Of a DNA stretch of 13,386 bases, positions 1-10,800 are shown piece by piece. The translations under genes were made by a program, and so were the position numbers. Source of the stretch: Candidatus Omnitrophota bacterium (GTDB lineage Bacteria; Omnitrophota; Gorgyraeia; JABMRN01); assembly GCA_028702395.1 (NCBI GenBank), contig JAQVOV010000033.1:1-13386 (forward strand). Reading direction: 5' to 3'. How positions within the stretch are numbered: position 1 is the stretch's first letter; the number at the start of each line of letters is the position of its first letter. The notes beneath the pieces were generated by a model. That model was not told where the DNA came from and ran no database searches. It saw nothing but the letters and a program-made list of their open reading frames with translations.

Positions 1-1860
1 GCTCAGTTCATTTTCCTTATTAAGAGCTGTTATACTTCGTTTAACAATGTCCGATTTCGTAGTTCCTATATTATTGATGATTGTAAAGATCTCCCCTAGT
101 AATTTTAGTTGCTCTTTACTGTAGAAATCCAAAGAAGTGATGTTCTCCTGTAAAACAACATTCAAAATATTATCATCGATATTAAAACTAACAATACTTT
201 CTTTAGGTAATCGTTTTACTTTTTCAAAAAGTTTTTCCATGAAATATATGCGTTTTTCAGCAGCAGTATTTTTTTGCATAAAAGTTTCAATAACCATATT
301 TAAAGATCCATAATCCCCACGAACAAAAAGTTGATCCAGGAACATTTCTGCTGTTTGCTGATCAAATTCATTTGTACGACTTAAGTGGACCTCAACAGCC
401 TTTTCAACGGATAAATCCTTATCCTGCTTCAGCATTTCAGGAATAGTGATCTGCAATTCTTTGGAGAAAAAATCTTTCACAAGTGTTTGGTCAATAAAAC
501 CTTTTCTGCAAAGGTCCTGGAAGCGGACAAACCCAATACCTTCAAGGATCTCTCTAACAAGATCTTTCGGCATATTTTCCAGTTCTGATATTTTCTTGAA
601 CACAAAATTTTGCATAATAGCAAGTTTTGTGTTTTCACCAATATCCTTAGTTTCAATATCATTTGCAAATACATACAATGAATATGCATCATTAACTTGC
701 ACTCTTGCTTTAGATGACAACTGTTCGAAAGTCTTGTTTATTAATTCTGTAAGTTTTTTTCGTTGTACCATGTTTTTTTGATAAGGCAACCGTACGAACA
801 TATCCTCTAACTGTATCATCAGCATATAATCCAAGACATCCAATGAAACTTCATTTGGCTGAGAAAGAATAGTAATATACCTGTTCACAAGATCATCAGA
901 AAACCCTAAAACATTTTTTTCTTTTAAAATATTTTGCGCGATCTGTGGTTTTGCACTATCAATAGCTTTATTTAAAAGATACTCATACATTTGTTCTATA
1001 TTGATATCTGCCTGTTGTAAATTGACATATTGTTCTATAAAAGTGTTTTTAAAGGCTATTTCATCCAAAAGCTTTTCATTCATAGACAATATTTCCATCT
1101 TTTTTTGTAAATCTTTCAATACATCCAGTGCTTTAAGCGCACTATCCTTGGAAATAACAGCAGATTGCTTTAACATCATTTCATGGGCATTGTACAACTG
1201 TGTAAGCATTGCTTCCCTGTTTTGCTGCATTTTTCTATAAGAACCAAATTGCTTCAATAGTGTTTTAGTTGAAGAAGTCTTGATAAAATCCTCTATTTTG
1301 TAATATGTTCTCATTAATTCCTGTAAAATATCATTATATTCTTCCTGTTCAACACAGTTTTTCAAGCATTTCATTAGCTCAACAAATCTATTATTGGAGA
1401 CTACGATCTTTTTAGCTGCTTCAAATTGTTCTGCCCTTTTTTGTTTAGCATCACTTTCCCCTTTGATTTCTGTGACTGCATCTGAAAGCAATACTCTCCT
1501 GATTTGTTCGCTCATTAGTTCATTGCGTTTTGCTTGATCATTCAAGAACAATAGTAACTCTATACTTTCATTTTTATCTGCTATAGCAAAAACATCCGTT
1601 AAAGGCGCATATATGCCTGCATCTATCATATCTGTTGAAAACAGCACTAGCCACTCCTCTAAAACATCAGGGTTCATATTCTGTGTTTCAATGTTCCATT
1701 GCAGAAATTTTTTAGCGGCTTGAGAAAAGATCTGGACATTATCAGTGTATCTAACAGCCCAATTGGATTTCTGTAAAGTAACCATTTGGTCAAATATAGA
1801 TTTGATCTTATTTGTATCATTATTCTTTAGAGCGGTTTCAAATAACCAATAAAGTTTTTG
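1..1860 (-). other. C-terminal helical region of the window, family unknown (residues 3843-4462)
   Basis: About 620 residues of nearly continuous helix, rich in Leu, Gln, Glu and Lys and low in Gly and Pro. Repeated long helices such as EEYNDILQELMRTYYKIEDF (4035-4054) and ALKALDVLKDLQKKMEILSM (4103-4122) resemble helical-repeat or solenoid sequence but lack the TPR consensus. C4026 and C4030 (KCLKNC) are one of the few close cysteine pairs in the protein; no second pair nearby supports a metal site. The frame is still open at position 1, so the protein continues to the left. Confidence 0.45.
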
Positions 1861-4800
1861 CATCTGAAAATTATCAGGTAGTTTACTGATGCCATCTAGT
1901 GCATTTAGAGCTTTCTCGAAATTGCCTTCAGATGCATACCTTTTAGCGATCGCACCTTTTATGACATTCAATATCTTTTTGTTTTTACCTTTTAAAGACT
2001 CCAACAACTCGGTTAACACAAGTAAAGTATTTTGCTTCTGCATTTTCATAGAGATCATATCTACTAGTTTTTTTACTGTGTACGCATACTGATCATCATC
2101 AAGGTTCTTTGTTTCTAAAGATGCAACGATCCCAGCAATAATACTTTTTATCTGCTGTTGAGCATTGATATTTATTAATCCAATGACAATTAACCGTTCT
2201 TCAACTTCCTGCTCGACAGTATCACTTATCATTACTTTTGTAGTCTCATCCAGTTTTTCATTTATTGACTTTACCATATTTTCAAACCTTACGATCGAAT
2301 CAAAAAAGAAATCCAACTGTGCTAACTCTTCATTATCAAAAGTTACTTCTACCACAGATTGCATATCAATTGTAACTTCCAGATCTTGTAGTGAATTGCT
2401 GCTTAACGACTTGGCAAGATCTGCAGCTTTCTCAAGTTCCCCTACTGCAACATAAAGACGAAGTAATTCATGAGAGATCTTTTTATCATAACCTTCAAGT
2501 TCTTTATCCCCTTTACATAGCTCATAAAACTTTATTGCCTGTAAAGCCCTTTGGTGTAAAGACATTTTGCTCTTAAATGGATAAATGCTCGTATCAGCAT
2601 ATATTTGAGCCAATTTATAAGCTGCTTGACTATTAGCATCGTTTAATAGTAATGCTCTGGATAATAACCTGATCTTAGCTTCGACATCTTTTCTTGACTC
2701 AATCTGCATAACTAATAACCTACTCAAAACATTGTTTAGCTGTGTTAAACTTTCGTTAGAGAGTTTAGATTCTTTTTTAATGAGCTCAAAGATATTTGCT
2801 GATATTTTATCTGCTTGCCATTTATCACTTGGCAAAAATATACACATATTTGCAGAAACATTCAATAATTGCGGGTAAAGTTTTAAATATCTTTCTTTTC
2901 CTTCTTCCTCCAGTTTTTCAGGGGCCACAAGTGCCCAATCATCTTGAAGCTTTTCTAAAAATACCTCAAGTTTGGCCTTTTGTTTATCAACATCTGTAAG
3001 TTCACTAAGTTTTTGAGGTATGTCAATAAGGGCTGTCATATCAAAAACAAGGTCTAGCTCAAAACGTTTTTCATAAAGATCCAGCATAAGTGAAATTGCC
3101 TCTTTATGTAATACAGAGTCTTTATTATCAATTATTTGCCTGCATATTGATATACCATCTTCTATTCTGCTTCTGATAGAACTATCCAAATAGATCCTTG
3201 CTATCCTAAGTTGCCCTTCTTCAGAAATGGCCTCATCTTTTCTTTGTGCTTGCTTGATAAGATCTACTGCTTTATAATGATCCCCTGTAATATTAGATGC
3301 CATTGCGCAGATGCGTATGCTTTCGGATGTTAGAGCAATGAATTTTCTATATTTATTATATGATCCAAGAACTGCTTCAGGATCGTTTTGCTTTAACTTA
3401 ACCTCCATCAATTTTTCAATGATATAAGGTGCTTGCTCAGAAGATACAATAACACCAAAATTCTTTTTTGCTTTTCTTGGTTTTTTTAGATCAAGAAAAT
3501 CATTAGAATCACTTTCAATTCCTGTTAAAATTGACATTGCTTGCTCGATCCTGCCAGTTTCAATTAACTGATCAATGTATGCTTTGTTAGCATCAAACCA
3601 GCGAGGACGCAGTTGGTAAGCTTCTTCGGCATATTTAAGTGCAAGTTCAGGTTTTTTATCTTTTTTGTATTTTTCAGAGATTTTCAAAGCAATATCTGAT
3701 GCCTTGAAAAGATTGTTTGTATTAACATATAGTGTCCATAATAATTCCATGACCTCAAAATTATCAGGGGCAGCAGCAAGAGCTTTTTCTCCAACAAATA
3801 TTGCTTCACTTTCTCGGCCTAGAGCTTTTAATGCTTCAGCTTTTATTAGGTATGCCTTAACGTCTTTTTCATTTATATCAATTGCTTGTTGACTAAAGCT
3901 CATTGCTTCAAACATATTACTATCAGAAATAGCATCTCTAGCTTTATGTGTGAAAGCATCCGCACTCTTGTTTGAAACACTATAATCAACAAATGCTTTT
4001 GCAATATTATCACTTTCAAAAAACAAAAGAGTTTTTTCAAGATCTGAAGCCGTTTCCCAATTTACATTACTTGAAAGGATCTTTTCTAGAATAAGTGAAA
4101 GCTTTTGTTGAAGATCTTTAATTATATCTATTTTATCTTGAGTCCTGAATTCTTGCGGTAACCCCTGATATACTTTCACTCCTACCTGAGAAACTAATTC
4201 GTCTCTATCAGTTCCAAGATCAACATCTTTAAGCACAACATTAAAAAGAAGGTAATTTGCTTTTGCTATTAAAAGAGGATTGTTAGTCTCTGTTAAAACA
4301 TTATATAAGAACATTACCTTTTCATAAGACGACCTTTGCTTGGCATAAACTGCATCAAACATATCCGATAAAGCTATTTGCGTTCCAAAAACATTTGTTT
4401 GGAATAGATCATCTGTTCCTACGAATTTATAAAACTCATTCATATTCCAGTTATCATTCTTAATACCAGCAAAAACATCAAGAACAAGAGTTTTTAATAT
4501 TTCAGAGATCTCCGTGCGTCTTTTTTGTGAGTGTCTTAAGCTGTAACTTTTGATCTGTATTATTGTTTCATTAATAACAGACCCGATGATCTCCGGAGAG
4601 ATATTCATTACAGTTGAAACTAAAAGTTTAGCATCTTTATATGCAGATGAATCCGAAGGATTGTTAATGATCACCCACAAAGCTTTTTCAACCACAATTT
4701 TAATTGCAGGCAAACTCAATATGGCTTTTATTATTGCGCATTCAGCTTCAATATCTGCGGTTTTTAATTTTAGTTCTTGTATCTTATCCTGTGCCTTTTT

Positions 4801-7800
4801 AAGCTTTTCATCAATATCACTGATTTTTTTATTAAAGGCTGTTTGTTTTTCCAAGATATCTTGAGCAAATATGCCTTGTTTTTGGCCGATTTGGGCTTCA
4901 GATAAGCCTTCAAGAAGCTTTTCTATGCGTGAAACTAAACTCCTTTTTTCTTTTTCCAGATCAGCTCTCGTATTTTCAAGTTCTTCTATCTGTTTTTGCT
5001 CGTTCTCAAGTTTAGAAATAAGATCATTATATTTTTTACATGCTGCAACAGGATCTTCATATGCATTCATTTTACTTCTGAGTTTATCCTTATCCGTGTT
5101 ATATATGGCTCCCCATTTTTCTAGCAGTTTCAGTATTTCCGTGGTAAGAACAGCTTGTCTGTTAGAGGTCATAAAATCAATACGAGACTGAATAAATGCA
5201 ATAATGCTTTCGCAAGAAAGGATTTCCTCTGAATATGGGAGCATATAGCGGACTTTCTTTAGATTAGCTGATGCATCGTTCAATATTTTTTTGATGCTGC
5301 CCTGCGAAACAAAACCAAAAAGTGCCAAAGCTAAGGAAATATCACCTTTTACACGAGAAAGATACCAGTTCCCATCTAGTTTGCCCTGATCCTTTAACAT
5401 ATTTTCCAGCATAACTGTTTGGGCTGTAACAATATCAACAAGTAAAACAATGATCTTTTGTATGCGTTCTTTATCTATAGCCTCATCTGACAAATAAAGA
5501 TCCTGAAGGAACTTGATCATTTCATTGCTTTTTTCCAAACCTTCCCTTATCAATGTTTCAGCAGTATCATGATCCCCGTTATCTAAATAGCTTTGCACCA
5601 GATCCATATAAGAACTGATATCAGAAACATAAGAGTCTACATTGTCTAGTAACTCCGAGGTCTCTTTTTCTTTTTTCTGCTGGGGTGTTTCTTTAACCGT
5701 TTCAATTTCGCTTAGATATTCTTTTACCCAATCTGTGTCCTGATCTTTCACTATTGCCGTATCTTTGAAAACACGTTCGCATAACTCTTTATAGTCTGGC
5801 ATCCCCTTTATATTTATATCTTCCATGAATTCAGAAACAAATTCCTTGTTTTTACCGGAAAGAAATCTCGAAATCTGTGCAAAGATCATTTCCTTTAATA
5901 TAGGATCAGTAGAAAGATCTATCTGTTCAATGTCCAAACTCATAAATCCTGTCATAGTAAGTCTATTTGAAAAGATCGTAAGACATAATATTCTATCCCA
6001 CATGTTTCCCATACTCTTCAATCCATCAAAGAACTTGATCTGTTCATCATCTTCGGTCAAAGACATAAAAATCCCGGAATATTGCTTAACGATATTTAAA
6101 ATACTTTTTTTCAGCTCCATATCAATATTAGTATTCTTTAACAATGGCCTCATTTTTCCTATGAAATATTTGAACATCGCTATTTGATCTTCCTTCCCTG
6201 AGTCATCCCTTTGAACAATTTGTGCAAAGGTCTCTAATAGCTTTTTGCAAAAGATCGTATCTATATCTGAGAATTTGTCAATAGCATTACATATTTTATC
6301 AAGCATATCTTTTGGGGCAAGATCATTTAAAGGATAATTGTTCTGTTTTGCTAAGGTTATAAACTCATTAAATAATAAATAGAACTCTGTAAAAGATCTT
6401 GCCTTTGCAATTTCTATGTACAGCTCATCAAGATCTTCATTTTGTTCAGCCTTAAGTTTTTCAACTTCATCAAATAATTCAACATCTTTTCTTTTAGCTT
6501 CCAGTTGTCCCTGCCGTGTTTTTAATTGTCTTATACGTTTTTGCTTTTCATTAAGTGTTTTCTTTCTTTTGTTAATATTACTTATCAGTTTATTGACAAA
6601 AGAGTTTTTATCTCCAACAATTTGTTTGGCAGATACTTTGTCCAGATCAGTTTGATTGATCCATAGTTGTTTAACTATGTTCTTGTCCAATATCTCTATA
6701 TTGATCGACTCGGCATCTAATCTAGAAAAATGCAATAAGACATTATAGGCTCTCATCTGAAGGTCTGAAGAGATCTTTTTATTTGGTTGAGAAATAACAC
6801 TATTTAAGAGCTTTAATATTGCTATTATTTGAACAGAATTTTCCAAATTAAGCCTATTTGTATCAGAAAGCATTTCCTCAGCTTTAGCACACATAAAAGC
6901 AATGTTTTCTTCATTCGGATCTTGGAACATCCTTAAAAATGATCTTACTTGTGCATCTTTTATATAGACCATTACATCTCGAGGTATTTTTTTTGATAAA
7001 AGTACATATGCAAAACCAATAACAAATGCAGCATCAGGCACGTTTTGGGTACCGGTAGACAAGATCGGAGTTAACACTGATATTGCAGTTTGATATTGTC
7101 CAGCCATTAAATACAGTAAAGCAATTTCGCGTCTATTTTCATATGATCTATCATCTTCAAGAGATAAAAGCCTTTTCTTAGCTACAGACTGAGGAGCTTT
7201 AGCTTCAGCTTCTTTTTTCGGTTTTGTAGTTTTATCTTGAAGAGAAACAGCATCTTTTCCTTGATCAATAGTTTTTTTAGTATCGGATATTGCTTTTTCT
7301 AATAACATTTTTCTTATGGAAAGCATTTCTGAATACAACTGATCTGTTTTATTTATCGTCTCAGTAAAAGTTTTGATCGGATCAAGATTAATACCTAGTT
7401 CTATCGAAAGTTTAATTTTCTCGATCAACAATGGATAGCTTTCGTTTAAAACAAAAGGGATTTTTTCAAAAAGAGTTCTCGCCTGTTCAATATTGCCCTC
7501 TTTTAAAGCTAGTTTAGCAAGTAAAAAGTTCCTTTGCTCAGGTTTGTTACTAAGAACTGAAGAAGCCTTTTCAGTTGATCTTGGTTTACCCTTAAGAGGG
7601 ACACCTGAAAACACAGTAACAGTCGTAGTTGGCAGTATCACCCCAAGAAAAGAAACTATACGAAAATGCACATCATTCCAACTATCACTGTTTTTGATAT
7701 CGTTGTTGTTTATAATTTCAATAATAAGCTGTGTTATTATATCTGCATCATTATCTTTAGCATTATAAAGTTTTGTGAATAATGTCTCTATTGCAACTTT

Positions 7801-10800
7801 TTTTTGTGTCTCTGTGCCATACTTTAGTACAGCAGAAAGGGCTTCAGCATTGGCTTTTGCAGAAAATTCCGGTAGACCTAAACTGACCATAGCAGCATTA
7901 ATTGTTTTTGCTCGTATCTTTGAATACGTCAATGTTTCAGGCACTATCCCTAACCATACCTTTATACGTAAAACGATATTATCATAAAGAAGTTTTGTTA
8001 CTGTTTTAAGACCAAAGACAATAGCACCTGTTACAATACCTTTTGCAAAAAAGCCAAGCCACGCAGGTGCACCTGCAAAAAACAATGTAACAATTGCAGG
8101 TGAAACATATGAGAAAACCACAAAACCCACTAAACTCCAAAAGATCATTTTAGGCAATTCTTTTTTATTTGTAAGTACATTGGTCATTGATCTTTGTTTA
8201 CTTGTAGCATAACCTTTGATCTTAGAAAAAATACCGGTTTTTTCAGTTGGCTTATCTTTATCAGCTATAATTTTTTCATTCATTTTATCAAGTATCTCAG
8301 TTCTAAGATCAAAATATTTATCTGTTAAAGTCAAATTACCTGTTATTTTTGCGATCGCAGCTGCAGCTTCATCATATTTACCTTGCTGACAAAGGATTTC
8401 AGTTTTAAAAAGATAACAATTTTCTTTTGCTTCAAGATCCTTAGTGAAACGCAATACATTGTTAGCATATTTAATTGCAGAATCAAGATCATTGTTCCTT
8501 GCATAAACACGAGCTAACGCTATTGTAACTCGTGGATTTAAAAGGTTCTGGTTATACACAATAACTGCAATTTTTTGTAAATACTGACACAGCTCTTTGT
8601 TTTTAGTGTTTTCCGGCATCCTATCAAGCAAAGAATTAATGCTTTCAATAACATTTAGTCCATTTGTAAGATCCATTGGTGCACGCAAAAACCCTTGTAT
8701 CCGTTGTTTGATCTGTGCAAACTCATTTTTATAGCTTTCCGGAACCGAAATTTCATCCAGTCTTTTATTTAAATATGATATATGTTCAGCATCAATACAT
8801 TTCTCAGGATCACCGATACTCTTTGGGGACCCAAAGCGATCCTGATATAATTCATTCCATAGTCTAGTTTTAGTATCTATCCATAAAAAGACCTTTGAAT
8901 TGATCAAACTTGGTAACTGATATATTCCTGCTGTTAATTTTGGGATTATTGTCCACATAAAGTCTGGAATACCCAAAAATACAAAATCAAATGCTTTCAA
9001 CATAGTTGGATGACCTTTTAAAGAATCACGAGCATCACCTATTATTTTTGTGTTAGATATCCATTGTTTGATTATCTGTCCTTGGTTAATCCAGTTTTGT
9101 ACCTTCTTAAAAAACCATTGCTTAAATTTTCCTGGTATCTGCGAAGCTAGATCAATATCTGTAATAGGTTTTTGTTGTTCTTCAATAGGTATTGCCTTAA
9201 GAATTTCCCCATTAATAAAAACATCTGTTTCAGTGATCTTAATATCATCAGAACTTATATCTTCAGTTTTTATAAGCTGTGAAATTTGCTGATCTTCAAG
9301 CGCTACTTCAAGACCAGTATCATCTGTGCCTGTTTGCCCTAATAAAAACGAAAATGCACCTAATTGTGCTTTTCGTTTTTGTCTTTTATCTATCTCTGAA
9401 GCAGTGTTAAATTTATTTAATTTCTGAGAACCTTGACTTTTTAGCTGACAAAAAGCATAAAGTCTTCTAATTTGTTCTCTTTGTGCTTCGTCCGGTCTTG
9501 TACCAAAATCACGTACTAATATATTTCCGCTTGATAAACGCTGTACAAATATAACGTGTCCATTAAAAACTCTAATATCCCCATACACGTTTTCTGCAAG
9601 GCTCATATCCAATATAGGAACAGTTGTTTTCAAATTAGAAAATAACTGCATTGCAGTAACATTATCCATTATAGTAAGATTTAAAAATTCAACCTCAAAT
9701 TCATTTACTGTATCCTTTAGCCCATCTGTAAAAACCACCAATGGTCCTTTGAGATCTGTAGTTTTATCTTCTTTAGCCTTGTCTATTAGACTTTTAGCTA
9801 TATCTGTTAACATCTGTGATGCATCTCCCTCTTCAGGCGGTAACCAATGTATAGGCATTTTACCAATAAAAACAAAATCAGGGGCTTGCTCGTCAGTAGC
9901 TGATAAACCTTGTTCGTATAGATCATCCAAATACTGTTTATACGCCATTTTTTTTGCAGTTTGCATATCTTCATCAGCAGTATCTTCACTAGTACTATAC
10001 ATATTGACTTTTCTGCCATCAACTTCAATTGTTTGACCGGTGATCTTAACTGCTTTTTTAGATTCAGTCTTCTTTTGCCCTTGTTTTATCTTATCAGCTA
10101 ATTCGCGCATTACCTTTGCAGGCACACCATTTTCATCTACGCCTAGCATATCCTTGCTAACTTTAGAAGAATCGTCTCTTACAACATAAACTTGCTGGGT
10201 TTCATTGATATTTGTAGAAGTATATGCTTTACCAAGAAACTCAGGGATATCCTTTTTAGCAAAAACTGTTTCTGCTCTTGGAGAACGTGCTACAAAACGA
10301 AATACTTTTCTAACAAAACTTCCGATCTTATTGCCTATTCTCTGCATAAAACCAAACTGCTTGGCCATTGTTTTTCTTAATGTTCCAAGGAAAATATCTT
10401 TTGCAGATGAATTTGCAGATTTAGAAGCCTTTTCTTTATCTGTATCTGTAACAGGTTCAGATGTATACTCCTTTACTGTATCTTTAGCATTTGTAAAAAG
10501 TCTTCCTGAAACAACATTGTTAAGGTCATTAACCCTATCCTTAGTCCATTTCTCAAGTCTAAGCTTGAATAAAAGAGGAGAACTTCCTCTTAGTTGAGAG
10601 GTTTGTTCAAAATAATCGTATTGGAGAACCTCTGTTATAATATCCATATAAGCATTTTTAAACCTGCTATTAAAAAGAAAATCTGTGCCATATTCATCAA
10701 TTATCCTAAGATATTCACTTTCAGTTATCATTACTTGTATTTCCGGATTAAGTGTTGAATATGGGATCCCTTCAACTATTCCTTTTAATATCCCTATAAA

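Noticed and set aside
1336..1374. Possible metal site from the KCLKNC cysteine pair (residues 4026 and 4030).
   Set aside because: No second Cys/His pair lies close enough in sequence; the protein is otherwise nearly free of cysteine clusters.
1946..1953. GCGATCGC palindrome, also at 8351-8358, resembling the cyanobacterial HIP1 repeat.
   Set aside because: Only two copies, both falling in codons for Ala-Ile-Ala; this is far below HIP1 density and does not suggest a cyanobacterium.
5825..6187. Plus-strand open frame of 120 codons, and similar ones at 446-781, 4871-5191 and 4550-4864.
   Set aside because: All are shadows of the minus-strand gene, with shadow-type composition.
9718..9747. Possible von Willebrand A domain suggested by VVFTDG (residues 1216-1221).
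   Set aside because: The DxSxS metal-site motif expected about 100 residues earlier is not there, and the surrounding strand order does not match well enough to call.
9807..10028. Minus-strand open frame in another phase, and a similar one at 477-692.
   Set aside because: They overlap the continuous long frame entirely and show no family features; chance open stretches.
10205..10597. Longest plus-strand open frame (130 codons).
   Set aside because: It is wholly antisense to the giant gene, Ser/Phe/Leu-rich as expected of the complement of Lys/Glu/Gln-rich coding sequence, and has no recognisable domain.
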